NCBI RefSeq assembly: GCF_002237645.1
Contig: NZ_MJUZ01000015.1
Location: 1-64,000, forward strand
Length of the DNA stretch: 64,000 nt
From: Desulfovibrio sp. MES5
GTDB lineage: Bacteria; Desulfobacterota; Desulfovibrionia; Desulfovibrionales; Desulfovibrionaceae
Reading direction: 5' to 3'
The notes beneath the pieces were generated by a model that saw only the letters and a program-made list of their open reading frames with translations, made no database searches and was not told the DNA's origin. Both the position numbers and the translations under genes were made by a program. The stretch's first letter is position 1; each line of letters begins with the position of its first letter. Positions 54,320-63,741 of the stretch are shown in pieces.

Positions 54320-55582
54320 ATGGCTCAAACGCTTGCGCAGAAAATTTTGCAAGCTCATACGGACGAAGCTGTGGAGCAGGACGGGCAGATTGTACAATGC
54401 CGCGTATCCATGGTGCTTGCCAATGACATTACCGGCCCGCTCGCCATCAAGTCCTTTCGCGGCATGGGGGCAAAAAAGGTTTTTGACCGCAGCAAGATTG
54501 CTCTTGTCATGGACCACTTTACCCCGCAAAAGGACATAGATTCCGCCAATCAGGTGCTGATCAGCCGCAAGTTTGCCGAAGAACAGGGTATTGTGCACTA
54601 CTACGAGGGCGGCGACTGCGGCGTGGAACACACCCTGCTGCCCGAACAGGGGCTCGTGGGCCCCGGCGATCTGGTCATCGGGGCCGACAGCCATACCTGC
54701 ACCTACGGCGGCATCGGGGCCTTTGCCACCGGCATGGGCTCCACCGACATTGCGGCGGGCATGGCTCTTGGCGAAACCTGGCTCAAGGTTCCGCCCACCA
54801 TCCGTGTGAATATCAGGGGCCAGATGCCCAAGTGGCTGCGCGGCAAAGACCTTATGCTCATGCTCATCGGCGCCATCGGCGTTGATGGCGCGCTGTACAA
54901 GGCTCTTGAATTCGGCGGCCCCGTGGTGGACGATCTTTCTGTTGAAGGACGCCTCAGCATGGCCAACATGGCCATCGAGGCTGGCGGCAAGGTGGGCCTT
55001 TTTGCCGTGGACGCCAAAACCCGCGCCTACTGCGCCGAGCACAAGCGTCCGGGCGTGCTGGACAACATGGCCGCCGACCACGGCGCGCACTACGACCGCG
55101 TAGTGGATCTGGACGTCACGAACAAGGAGCCTGTGGTGGCCTGTCCGCACCTGCCCTCCAACGTGAAGCCTGTTTCTGAAGTACGCAACACGGCGGTACA
55201 GCAGGTAATCATCGGTTCCTGCACCAATGGCCGCATCAGCGACATGCGCGACGCCGCCGAGATTCTGCGTGGCCGCAAGGTGGACAAGAGCGTGCGCTGC
55301 ATAGTGCTGCCCTCCACGCCCACAGTGTGGAAGCAGTGCCTCAAGGAAGGGCTCATCGAAACCTTTATGGAAGCGGGCTGCATTGTGGGCCCCTGCACCT
55401 GCGGCCCCTGCCTTGGCGGTCACATGGGCATCCTCGGCGACGGCGAACGCGCGGTGGCCACTACCAACCGCAACTTCAAGGGCCGCATGGGCAGCCTGAG
55501 TTCAGAAGTTTACCTGGCCAGTCCTCTGGTGGCCGCTGCCACGGCCGTGACCGGCTTTGTGGCCGGGCCGGATCAGCTGTAG
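54320..55582 (+). CDS. leuC: 3-isopropylmalate dehydratase large subunit
   Basis: A 420-residue iron-sulfur subunit of isopropylmalate isomerase, of the shorter archaeal/HacA-like type. The cluster ligands are seen in 'GSCTNGRISDMRDAAE' and 'CTCGPCLGGHMGIL'; 'GADSHTCTYGGIGAFATGMG' lies earlier. AAGGAG precedes the start. It pairs with leuD 141 bp downstream. Confidence 0.97.
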   Translation: MAQTLAQKILQAHTDEAVEQDGQIVQCRVSMVLANDITGPLAIKSFRGMGAKKVFDRSKIALVMDHFTPQKDIDSANQVLISRKFAEEQGIVHYYEGGDCGVEHTLLPEQGLVGPGDLVIGADSHTCTYGGIGAFATGMGSTDIAAGMALGETWLKVPPTIRVNIRGQMPKWLRGKDLMLMLIGAIGVDGALYKALEFGGPVVDDLSVEGRLSMANMAIEAGGKVGLFAVDAKTRAYCAEHKRPGVLDNMAADHGAHYDRVVDLDVTNKEPVVACPHLPSNVKPVSEVRNTAVQQVIIGSCTNGRISDMRDAAEILRGRKVDKSVRCIVLPSTPTVWKQCLKEGLIETFMEAGCIVGPCTCGPCLGGHMGILGDGERAVATTNRNFKGRMGSLSSEVYLASPLVAAATAVTGFVAGPDQL

Positions 55583-55723
55583 GCAACCTTTATGGCTGCA
55601 TGCCTTGCGGGGCGGCTTCACCGTCAGGCCAAGCCTGCGCCGCACCCGGCTGAGCCAGGGCAGGCCCGTAAGAAACAGAAAAACTCTTCTACGTCACGTT
55701 TTTTGACAGGAAGGATCAGGAAT

Positions 55724-56215
55724 ATGAATTACAAAGGCAAGGCCCACAAAGTGGGCGAGCATATTGATACGGATGCCATCATCCCCGCGCGCTTTCTTGT
55801 GACCACGGATTCCAAGAAACTTGGCGAAAACTGCATGTCCGGTCTTGAGCCAGACTGGGCCAAGCGCGTAAACCCCGGCGACATCATGGTGGCCGGACGC
55901 AACTTTGGCTGCGGTTCCTCGCGCGAGCATGCGCCCATCGCCATTCTGGGCGCGGGCATGCCCGTGGTTATCGGGCACAGCTTTGCCCGCATCTTCTACC
56001 GCAATGCCTTCAACATGGGCCTGCTGCTTATGGAAGTGGGCAATGAAGTAGACAAGATCAACGACGGTGATGAACTGGAAATCGACGCTGCAACGGGAAT
56101 TATCCGCGATCTCACCAATGGCGCGGAAATCACGTGCCCGCCGCTGCCTGCTTCCATGTCCAGAATTCTGGACAAGGGCGGGCTTGTGAACTACGTGAAG
56201 GAAAGAATCGCCTGA
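55724..56215 (+). CDS. leuD: 3-isopropylmalate dehydratase small subunit
   Basis: A 163-residue swivel domain that completes the isomerase active site. Motifs are '[20 protein letters not shown]' and '[20 protein letters not shown]'. Its short length matches the archaeal-type LeuD that goes with this LeuC. The start at 55724 follows AAGGA; a longer in-frame start to 55592 adds unrelated residues. Confidence 0.96.
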   Translation: MNYKGKAHKVGEHIDTDAIIPARFLVTTDSKKLGENCMSGLEPDWAKRVNPGDIMVAGRNFGCGSSREHAPIAILGAGMPVVIGHSFARIFYRNAFNMGLLLMEVGNEVDKINDGDELEIDAATGIIRDLTNGAEITCPPLPASMSRILDKGGLVNYVKERIA

Positions 56216-56397
56216 TCCCCTCCCTCTTTTTCCGTGCCTTATACAGCTCTGGCGGCGGGCATAAGGTCGACGCACTGAAAGATGACGCCTGCGGGAGCCC
56301 TGCCCCGAAAAAGTTCGGGCAGGGCCCCCACCACGAAAAAGCCGCCGCAGAAAAGGCTGAAGTGATACGGCCTGCAACATTGCCACAAGGATATTGC

Positions 56398-57471
56398 ATG
56401 AAAAAGACCATCTGCCTGTTGCCGGGTGACGGCATCGGCCCGGAGATTATCGCTCAGGGCGTTAAGGTTCTGGAAGCCACCGCCGAAAAATTCGGCCACG
56501 AGTTTGTCTTTGAAACCGCCCTCATCGGCGGCGCGGCTATTGACGGCGCGGGCGATCCCCTGCCCGAAGCCACGGTGCAAAAGTGCCGTACCGCTGACGC
56601 CGTGTACCTTGGCGCGGTGGGCGGCCCCAAGTGGGACAACATGACGCCGGAACTGCGGCCGGAAAAAGGCCTTCTGCGCATTCGCAAGGAACTGGGGCTG
56701 TTCGCCAACCTGCGCCCGGCCATGCTGCTGCCTGAATTGGCCGGAGCCTGCCTGCTGCGGCCCGATATCGCAGCCAAGGGGCTTGATCTCATGGTGGTGC
56801 GCGAGCTCACGGGCGACGTCTACTTTGGCGAACCGCGCGGCATTGAGAGCCGCGACGGCCTGCGCACCGGCTATAACACTATGATTTACAACGAAGAAGA
56901 GATTCGCCGTATCGCCTGGGTGGCTTTTGAAACGGCCCGCAAACGCCGCAACAAGGTGTGCTCGGTGGAAAAGAGCAATGTGCTGGAGTGCTCCCGTTTG
57001 TGGAAGGAAGTGGTCATCGAGATGCACCGCGAATACGCTGATGTGGAATTGAGCCATATGTATGTGGACAATGCAGCCATGCAGCTGGTGCGCGACCCCT
57101 CGCAGTTCGACGTGATCCTGACCGGCAATATTTTTGGCGACATCCTTTCGGACGAGGCGTCGGTCATCACCGGTTCTCTGGGCATGCTGCCCTCGGCCTC
57201 CACGGGTGCCGAAGGCCCGGGCCTGTTCGAACCCATCCACGGCTCCGCGCCCGACATCGCGGGACAGGATGTGGCCAATCCGCTGGCCACCATTCTTTCT
57301 GCCGCCATGATGCTGCGTCTGGGCCTTGATATGCCCGAAGAAGCCGATCACATTGAAAAGGCCGTGCGCAAGGCTCTGGCCGACGGTTTCCGCACTGCAG
57401 ACATTATGGAGCCGGGCAAGGAACTGCTGGGCTGCAAGAGCATGGGCGACAAGGTAGTGGAAAGGCTGTAG
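56398..57471 (+). CDS. leuB: 3-isopropylmalate dehydrogenase
   Basis: A 357-residue NAD-dependent decarboxylating dehydrogenase, the third leucine step. It has '[20 protein letters not shown]', '[16 protein letters not shown]', '[20 protein letters not shown]' and '[20 protein letters not shown]'. The start at 56398 follows AAGGA; residues further upstream do not match the family. The gene ends the leu cluster, and the conserved GC-rich hairpin 76 bp later likely terminates it. Confidence 0.97.
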   Translation: MKKTICLLPGDGIGPEIIAQGVKVLEATAEKFGHEFVFETALIGGAAIDGAGDPLPEATVQKCRTADAVYLGAVGGPKWDNMTPELRPEKGLLRIRKELGLFANLRPAMLLPELAGACLLRPDIAAKGLDLMVVRELTGDVYFGEPRGIESRDGLRTGYNTMIYNEEEIRRIAWVAFETARKRRNKVCSVEKSNVLECSRLWKEVVIEMHREYADVELSHMYVDNAAMQLVRDPSQFDVILTGNIFGDILSDEASVITGSLGMLPSASTGAEGPGLFEPIHGSAPDIAGQDVANPLATILSAAMMLRLGLDMPEEADHIEKAVRKALADGFRTADIMEPGKELLGCKSMGDKVVERL

Positions 57472-57546
57472 CCGTTGGGTCGGCCCTGTGGCGACTATGC
57501 GGGGCGAGTTTATTTGGGTGAGCACAAGTTCATTTTGGAATGTTTT

Positions 57547-57587
57547 GTGGGGGAGGGACCCTTTTGCAAAAGGGTCTCCTCCCCCAC
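57547..57587 (+). repeat. Conserved 3' hairpin repeat, terminator-like (leuB)
   Basis: Nearly identical to the element after livF (arms GTGGGGGAGGGACCCTTTT and its complement), with the same left flank GGAATGTTTT and a right flank of GCCCCCACCCCCTAAAAC then an AT run. Oriented with leuB. Confidence 0.85.
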
Positions 57588-57718
57588 GCCCCCACCCCCT
57601 AAAACTCTTATTATATTTTAGTGCATTACAAGAGTTATTTGCTCTAGCGCAGCAATGGCGCGGCAGATATTCTGCAAAAGTATATTTTCAAGGACACTGC
57701 CTTCACGGCAAGATGCTT

Positions 57719-57757
57719 CAAGCAGAAAGACCCGCAGTATGCGGGTCTTTCTGCTTG
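57719..57757. repeat. Perfect 18-bp hairpin
   Basis: Arms CAAGCAGAAAGACCCGCA and TGCGGGTCTTTCTGCTTG pair perfectly around GTA. The plus-strand continuation is TTGTTGTTGC and includes two copies of TTGTTGCTGTCAG. It may be a terminator or processed RNA. The rest of 57588-58108 holds no recognisable gene; 57980-58035 is a run of G-rich blocks. Confidence 0.75.
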
Positions 57758-58108
57758 TTGTTGCTGTCAGTTGTTGCTGTCAGTTACTACTGTCGGCAAC
57801 TGCAAGAGAAGGGTTGGTTGCGAACACGGTGGGCGTATGTCCACGATGTTGCGTGTCCGCCTCGGCAACCTCCTGTCCCGGCAAGCCTCTCCTCTCTGGC
57901 GACACTGCAACGCGCCGCAAGCGGAACCCGACCCCCAGCGTGTCTGGCTGCAATATCAGGCCGTGGGCAGTTTGGGTGGGAGCTGGAGATTCAGGGGGAG
58001 TCAGGGGAGTAAGGGGAAATCAGGGAAGGCGGGGAGTCAGGGGCGGCCGCGCGCGGGGCCATGACGTCCTCAGGAGTGATGCCTGTCTGCGTTCAGGAAA
58101 ACTGGCGG

Positions 58109-60400
58109 CTATGCCTCTTTTCCCTCGGCCTGGCGCGATTCGCGGGCGTTCTGTTGCTCACTGGCGGTGAGTTCCGCATAAAAGACGCACTGGTTGCGGC
58201 CTCGACGTTTGGCTTCATATGTGGCCATGTCGGCATGCTTGTACAGGTCGGTAAAGGTGTGGCCGTCCGTGGGGTCGCAGGCTATGCCCACGCTGGCGGT
58301 CAGGGCGATGTCGTCCTCGTCATGGTTGCCGCACTGCAGGTGCAGCTGGTTGACAAGCAACGTGGCGCGTTCCCGTATTTTGTGCTGGGGCATGGGTTCA
58401 GTGCAGAACACCAGGAACTCGTCGCCGCCGACGCGACCAACAATGTCCGTACTGCGAAAGTTGCGCCGTATGATCTGGGCCATCTGGTAAATGGCCTTGT
58501 CGCCCACCGCATGGCCGAACTTGTCGTTGATGCTTTTGAAATTGTCAAAATCTATCATGAACATGGCGAAAACATCAGGCCCAATATTGTTGTGCAGGCT
58601 CAAAAAGCGCGAAATGGCCTGTTCCGTGGCGCGCTTGTTATGCATGCCGGTGGCGCTGTCGCGCGTGGCCTGCGTGCGTAGTCGCAGCTCAAGCTGCTTT
58701 TGCTTGTCGATGTCCGTAATGATGCCAATAATATAGATGGGTTTGCCCTGGGCGCTGATGAGGTTTGAAGCTTCGACGCGGTACCAGTGGTACAGGCCGC
58801 TGGCGTCACGCAGGCGCAGTTCCACAAGAACTTTGCTTTTACGCAGATTGTTGTGAACGTTCCTCTGAAAGTCTTTGAGAAGCTCCCTGTCGTCCTCATG
58901 CACGGGAATAAAGCCCGGATCCGCCTCTGGCTCAAGGATGTTGAAAACCTTTCCAAAGGTCTGAATCCACCGGGCGGAGCAGGAAAAATGCCCGCTGATA
59001 AGATTCTGCTCAAAGATGATGATGTCGTGCTGCTCCAGAATAAACTGGTAGCGTTCATCAGAAATGCGCTTGGCCTGAACGGCTTCCTTGTTGTGCGTAA
59101 TGTCGAAAACAATGCTCTGTATGTATGTCTGACTTGGCCCGGCCTGTACAAGCGAACCTTTATGGTACAGCCAGACAAGATTGCCGTTTTTTGCAATGGT
59201 GCGGTATTCCACATCTATGGGAATGCCGGAATCCAGCTGCTGCTGCATGGTGCGCAGCGCATTTTCGCGGTCCGCTTCATAGATGGACAGCGCAAAATTC
59301 TCACCGAAGCGTTGCGTGAATTCTTCTGGCCGGTAGCCAAGCATTTTGAGAAAATTGGGGCTGATAAACTGAAAGGCGCCATGCAGGCTGGAGAACTTGA
59401 TGACGCCCCCGGAAATGCTTGAGATGATGGAGCGGTAATCTTCCTGCTGGCGGTGAATGGTGCGGTTATCCCTTTGCAGGATGATTATGATGAAAATCAG
59501 CACCAGAAGCGCCAGAACAGACATGCGCCAGGCCAGGGCTGTTGTAATGGCGTTCTGCCTGTCAACGAGGCGGCTTACAACTTCTTCCGGCAGCAGAGAA
59601 ACCACCTGCAGACCATATTTTTCAAGGGGGATGTGCGTCAGGTAATAGGCGTGCTCGTCGTCCCTGATGAACCGGTTGGGGCGGTTGTCCGTATCGGCAA
59701 AAACGGCAAGCAGATGCTCCTGCAACGAGGGCGGCAGAACCTTTTCTTTCAGTTGCGGGAACGTTTTTTCAATATCATAGCCAGGAGCAACGGCCCAGAA
59801 CAGCAACCGCCCCCTGTTGTCAAAGACCATGTTGCAGGTCTTGTCGCCAAAGGCTCTTGTGACAAGACTTTTTTTCATGGTAATGCTTTCAAACTCACCC
59901 AGAAGAATGGCTGTAACCTTGCCATCCCGGCTCAAGGGAACAGCAACGGCCAGCTTGCCGCCGTTGCCGTCTGAAATGGCGCCAAAGCTCGCCGCGCCGC
60001 TGAGCGCACGGAGAAACAACTCTTTTTTGTTGGTGCGCTCAAGGTCAAAGGCAGAGCCGCTATCGGAGCAGAAGCCCGTGCCGTCCAGCGCCACCAGGGC
60101 AAATCTTTTAAGGCCTGCGGCGCGTAACAGAGGGGCATAGTACTGCACGCATTTGCTGGGCTGCGTGCAGCTTTCCTGCGCCATGAAGTTGGCTATGCTT
60201 TGCAGTTCGTTGATCTGCAGGTCTATATTCTGTCCGAATTCATCAGCGACACGTTGACTCACTTCTGCCAGACGGGTGGTTATGTCCTGCGACAGATGTC
60301 TGGTCGTTTCTCTGGTGTATTCGCGCACGATCATGAGCAATGTTGCAAAAAACATTGCTATGCAGAGAACGGTTGTGATTGTGTTGCCTGGTTTGGCCAT
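58109..60400 (-). CDS. Diguanylate cyclase with dCache and PAS domains
   Basis: A 763-residue membrane sensor that makes cyclic di-GMP. A first helix at about 8-25 and a second at about 288-308 flank a periplasmic dCache-like sensing domain. Two PAS/PAC modules follow (about 318-435 and 445-570, each ending with 'FDITHNKE'- or 'IITDIDKQ'-type PAC sequence), then GGDEF domain 580-745. The active GGDEF is intact at 658-662 and the inhibitory-site RxxD is present at 649-652 (RSTD), so product inhibition is expected. AGGA precedes the start. The signal sensed is unknown. Confidence 0.94.
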   Translation of the reverse strand: MAKPGNTITTVLCIAMFFATLLMIVREYTRETTRHLSQDITTRLAEVSQRVADEFGQNIDLQINELQSIANFMAQESCTQPSKCVQYYAPLLRAAGLKRFALVALDGTGFCSDSGSAFDLERTNKKELFLRALSGAASFGAISDGNGGKLAVAVPLSRDGKVTAILLGEFESITMKKSLVTRAFGDKTCNMVFDNRGRLLFWAVAPGYDIEKTFPQLKEKVLPPSLQEHLLAVFADTDNRPNRFIRDDEHAYYLTHIPLEKYGLQVVSLLPEEVVSRLVDRQNAITTALAWRMSVLALLVLIFIIIILQRDNRTIHRQQEDYRSIISSISGGVIKFSSLHGAFQFISPNFLKMLGYRPEEFTQRFGENFALSIYEADRENALRTMQQQLDSGIPIDVEYRTIAKNGNLVWLYHKGSLVQAGPSQTYIQSIVFDITHNKEAVQAKRISDERYQFILEQHDIIIFEQNLISGHFSCSARWIQTFGKVFNILEPEADPGFIPVHEDDRELLKDFQRNVHNNLRKSKVLVELRLRDASGLYHWYRVEASNLISAQGKPIYIIGIITDIDKQKQLELRLRTQATRDSATGMHNKRATEQAISRFLSLHNNIGPDVFAMFMIDFDNFKSINDKFGHAVGDKAIYQMAQIIRRNFRSTDIVGRVGGDEFLVFCTEPMPQHKIRERATLLVNQLHLQCGNHDEDDIALTASVGIACDPTDGHTFTDLYKHADMATYEAKRRGRNQCVFYAELTASEQQNARESRQAEGKEA

Positions 60401-60616
60401 GAATATTCCTACGTGATACTAATCGTTTTATGGTACTTTTTTTGCCTGTTAATGGGAAGAGCGCCCGGCCCCTGTGAAAAAATAATCTATCTGCGCGCTG
60501 CGCAGCGTGTTGCACAGCTTTTGCCATGAAGGAGCAAAGGGCCGGCGCGCCCCCTGCTTACTGGGCGCTTGCCATAAGTACGCTTTTCTTAGAAGCTGCC
60601 GGGCAGAGGAGATCAT

Positions 60617-61984
60617 ATGCAGAAATTGTCCGTAGCCCTGGTGGGCGGTGGTCTTGCTGGTTGTGAATGTGCTCTGCGGCTGGCCCGCAGCGGGCACGAA
60701 GTGGTTTTGTTTGAACAAAAGCCTCTCCACCGTTCCCCAGCTCACGTGAATGACAATCTGGCTGAGCTGGTTTGCTCCAACTCGCTGCGGTCAGACGAAC
60801 TGACCTCCGGCGTGGGGCTGCTCAAGGCCGAGATGCGCGCTCTGGGCAGTCGCTTTATGGAGGCGGCCGATGCCTGCCGCGTACCGGCGGGCAAGGCCCT
60901 TGCCGTTGACCGTGAAGCTTTTGCCCGGCAGATGAGCCAGTTGGTGGAGTCGGAGGGCAATATACGCCTTGTACGGCATCAGGTGCAGTCTCTGGATGAC
61001 GCGGTGCTGGACCCTTTTAAGGGAGAAGGGCGCGCCATTGTCGTGGCTGCCGGCCCGATGGCTTCTGAGGGGCTTTCTGCCTCTCTGGCCGGGGTTCTGG
61101 GCGAAAAACACTGCTATTTTTATGACGCCATCGCCCCTATCATCTGGACGCATTCGTTAAATATGGATGTGGTTTTTCGCGCCTCCCGTTATGGCCAGGA
61201 AAACGGCGAGGGCGAAGGTGAGGGCGATTATCTGAACTGTCCCATGAGCCGAGAGGAATATGACGTTTTTTATCAGGCCCTGCTGGACGCCCAAAAAGTG
61301 GCTGCTCATGAATTTGAGCAGGAAAAGCATTTTGAGGGCTGCATGCCAGTGGAGGCCCTGGCAGAGCGCGGCCCCCGCACTCTGACGTTCGGCCCCCTGA
61401 AGCCCGTGGGTTTTGTTGACCCACGCACAGGACGCCGTCCTTGGGCCATTATGCAGCTTCGCGCCGAAAATGCCAACAGTGATACGTGCAATCTTGTGGG
61501 TTGTCAGACCAAACTGACCCAGGGGGAGCAGGCCCGCGTGTTCCGACTGGTGCCAGGGCTGGAAAAGGCGGAATTCGCCCGCTTTGGCAGCATGCACAGA
61601 AATACCTACGTAAACGCGCCTCAGGTGCTGGCCGAGGATTTGTCGCTCAACGTGCTGCCGGGTGTGCACCTTGCCGGACAGATCACCGGGGTGGAGGGCT
61701 ATGTGGAGTCCGCCGCCAGCGGTCTGTGGCTGGCCATGCTGCTGGACGCCCGCGCCCGTGGGCTTGCGCTGCCAAGACCCCCGGCTGAAAGCGCCCTCGG
61801 CGCTCTGATCAATCATTTGCGTACGCCTGCCAAGCGTTTTCAGCCGTCCAACGCCCATTTCGGCCTTATGCCGGAGTTGGGCGAAAGGGCGCGCAAAAAA
61901 GACCGCAAGGCTCTTTACTCCGCCCGCGCTCAGGAAGCCTTCGGTTCGTGGCTTCAGGAGACCAGAGCCGCAGGGTTGGTCTGA
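60617..61984 (+). CDS. trmFO: tRNA (uracil-54,C5)-methyltransferase, folate-dependent
   Basis: A 455-residue FAD-dependent enzyme that methylates U54 of the tRNA T loop using methylenetetrahydrofolate. The N-terminal Rossmann motif VGGGLAGCECALRLARSG, 'CSNSLRSDELTSGVGLLKAE' and 'CNLVGCQTKLTQGEQARVF' are characteristic; the C-terminal 'GQITGVEGYVESAASGLWLA' closes the FAD fold. AGGAG precedes the start. It is divergent from the diguanylate cyclase. Confidence 0.96.
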   Translation: MQKLSVALVGGGLAGCECALRLARSGHEVVLFEQKPLHRSPAHVNDNLAELVCSNSLRSDELTSGVGLLKAEMRALGSRFMEAADACRVPAGKALAVDREAFARQMSQLVESEGNIRLVRHQVQSLDDAVLDPFKGEGRAIVVAAGPMASEGLSASLAGVLGEKHCYFYDAIAPIIWTHSLNMDVVFRASRYGQENGEGEGEGDYLNCPMSREEYDVFYQALLDAQKVAAHEFEQEKHFEGCMPVEALAERGPRTLTFGPLKPVGFVDPRTGRRPWAIMQLRAENANSDTCNLVGCQTKLTQGEQARVFRLVPGLEKAEFARFGSMHRNTYVNAPQVLAEDLSLNVLPGVHLAGQITGVEGYVESAASGLWLAMLLDARARGLALPRPPAESALGALINHLRTPAKRFQPSNAHFGLMPELGERARKKDRKALYSARAQEAFGSWLQETRAAGLV

Positions 61985-62022
61985 GTCTCCCCTGGCTGGA
62001 GCCAGTGCATGTGAAATACCTT

Positions 62023-62063
62023 GTGGAGGAGGGACCTTTTTACAAAAGGGTCCCTCCTTACAC
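62023..62063 (+). repeat. Conserved 3' hairpin repeat, terminator-like (trmFO)
   Basis: A more diverged member of the family seen after tamB, livF and leuB (left arm begins GTGGAGGAGGGACC), with the same GAAAT left flank and ACGCCCCCACCCCCC right flank followed by ATTTTTATATT. Oriented with trmFO. Confidence 0.8.
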
Positions 62064-62094
62064 GCCCCCACCCCCCAATTTTTATATTAGAGCG

Positions 62095-62160
62095 TGGTGA
62101 CTTTACCAAAAATTGTCATGCTCTACCGCTGCACGGGCGTGCAGCGCGCCGCAACGAGGC
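62095..62160 (+). repeat. Partial copy of the multi-hairpin repeat
   Basis: ATGCTCTACCGCTGCACGGG and the following GTGCAGCGCGCCGCAAC match the central part of the 147-bp unit; the GCTGCAC/GTGCAGC hairpin is kept with a different loop. Confidence 0.7.
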
Positions 62161-62277
62161 TTTGATCTGGCCTGGCATAGTCAGCGAGTTTTTTGATTTG
62201 AAGCAGGGGGGGGCAATCGCGCCTTCCATGCGTCGCAACGCTCAAGGCGCATCTGTTCTGCGGCTATAAAAGCGCAC

Positions 62278-62330
62278 GCCGCCCGGCGGTATTCGGGGCT
62301 CTTTGCCTCGATGCCGTCGGGCGGCTGTTT
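62278..62330 (+). terminator. Terminator-like hairpin 3' of the EamA gene
   Basis: Arms GCCGCCCGGCGG and CCGTCGGGCGGC pair with one G-T, enclose a smaller stem, and are followed by TGTTTTGG on the plus strand. It lies between trmFO and the convergent EamA gene. Otherwise the 61985-62379 gap holds only the repeats listed. Confidence 0.6.
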
Positions 62331-62379
62331 TGGCTTGTCAGGGCGCGCAGAGTTTGATCCGCAGCTGATAAATTCAGTT

Positions 62380-63309
62380 TTAAGGGGTCATGTCCTGTTT
62401 TGCGGCCTGGCGCTTGGCCCGCATCAGCTGGATATGGCCTCCCAGCATGATCAGCACCACGGAGGCGGCAATGAGAACAATGCCCAGCAAAAGCGCCAGG
62501 CTGAAAGGCTCGTTGAAAACCAATATGCCCACGATAACGGCGGTGACCGGCTCCAGAACGCCCAACACTGAGGTGAGGGTGGAGCCGATGCGCTGCACGG
62601 CCAGAATAAGGGTGAAGTTGGAAAGCACGGCGGTGATCACGGCCAGCAACAGGGCCAGCGCCAGCTCCTTCCAGCTGCTCAGCAGCTGAAAGCTGCCGGA
62701 AGCCAGCGAATTGACCAGTGAGCAGAGCGCGCCAAAGGCCATAACATAGAATGTCAGCATAAGGCCGGTGATATTGGTGAGGCGCGCTGCATAAATGCTT
62801 GTGATGTAGATGGCGTTGCACACTGCGGAAGTCAGCGCCAGCATGAGGCCAAGGGCGCTTATGCTGGCGGCGTTTCCCGCAGGGCCTCCCGCTGCCGGGG
62901 CTCCATTGCTGAGCAGATATACTCCGCCAATGGCAAGAACCACGGCCACGGCTGTTATCCAGGAAAAACGCTCATGAAAAAAGGCGATCATGATAAGCAT
63001 GACCATGACCGGATAGGAAAATTGCAGCGTGGCCACGACGCCGCTGGGCAGATGCTCGAAAGCCTCAATGAAGAGCAGGGCGGCCAGTGCATACATAAGG
63101 CTCATGCCCGCCAGTTTGAGCAGGTTGCGGCCTGAGGTGTAAAAGCACTCGCCGCGCAGCAGAAGAAAAAGCCCCAGTACGATGGTGGCTATGAAAAAAC
63201 GGTAAAAAAGCACTGTGGCCGGAGAAAGGCCCTGGGCCATGAGCGGCAGGCTGAAAAGGGGGATGAGCCCGAAGGCGGCCGAAGAAAACAGACTGTAAAA
63301 AAAGCCCAT
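62380..63309 (-). CDS. EamA-family (DMT) transporter
   Basis: A 309-residue inner-membrane transporter of the drug/metabolite superfamily with ten helices in two EamA repeats. Seen are 'MGFFYSLFSSAAFGLIPLFS' and 'FIEAFEHLPSGVVATLQFSY' in the first half and 'LAVQRIGSTLTSVLGVLEPV' in the second. AAGGA precedes the start. Cargo cannot be inferred; members export amino acids, metabolites or drugs. Confidence 0.9.
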   Translation of the reverse strand: MGFFYSLFSSAAFGLIPLFSLPLMAQGLSPATVLFYRFFIATIVLGLFLLLRGECFYTSGRNLLKLAGMSLMYALAALLFIEAFEHLPSGVVATLQFSYPVMVMLIMIAFFHERFSWITAVAVVLAIGGVYLLSNGAPAAGGPAGNAASISALGLMLALTSAVCNAIYITSIYAARLTNITGLMLTFYVMAFGALCSLVNSLASGSFQLLSSWKELALALLLAVITAVLSNFTLILAVQRIGSTLTSVLGVLEPVTAVIVGILVFNEPFSLALLLGIVLIAASVVLIMLGGHIQLMRAKRQAAKQDMTP

Positions 63310-63441
63310 GACATCCTTCTTTATGCGCAGGTGCGCGTATCTTGAATAACGAAGAAGGTAAGTTATGGCAATGGTTTGGACGTACGAGAGAAAAAAATGT
63401 TTGTCTGCTTTTTCACATGGTTACCGCACTCGTCGACTGAC

Positions 63442-63478
63442 AAAAAATGGCCCGTTCTGAATTACATCAGAACGGGCC
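63442..63478 (-). terminator. Intrinsic terminator, minus strand
   Basis: On the minus strand a perfect 12-bp stem (GGCCCGTTCTGA, loop of six, TCAGAACGGGCC) is followed by a T6 run. It lies 3' of the RlpA-like gene, beyond a repeat, and 5' of the EamA gene. Confidence 0.85.
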
Positions 63479-63499
63479 GTATGCGAACGGGGTGTCTTC

Positions 63500-63610
63500 A
63501 GATCAGATGAACGTTGAAATGCCTCGTATTTCAACGTTGTCATTCTGCAAGCATGCAATTTGCGGCAGAATCCACGCCATGTTGCGGCGCGCTGCACGCG
63601 TGTGCAGCAT
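63500..63610 (-). repeat. Diverged inverted copy of the multi-hairpin repeat
   Basis: The reverse complement aligns with the 147-bp unit at the left end. The GCTGCAC/GTGCAGC and ATTCTGC/GCAGAAT stems are kept, while the last stem is now AACGTTGAAAT with ATTTCAACGTT (63510-63538), changed on both arms so pairing is preserved. The rest of the 63310-63741 gap shows no gene. Confidence 0.8.
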
Positions 63611-63741
63611 TGGGGCATTAAGCTTACACAAAGATTAAATGCTCAGGAAGTACTGGGCGTCATGCCTGAAAACAGGCCGAAGCTCCCGGTGACGCAGCAT
63701 TATGCCGCGTCAAAATTGCTGGCATGATGATACAGACCGCG

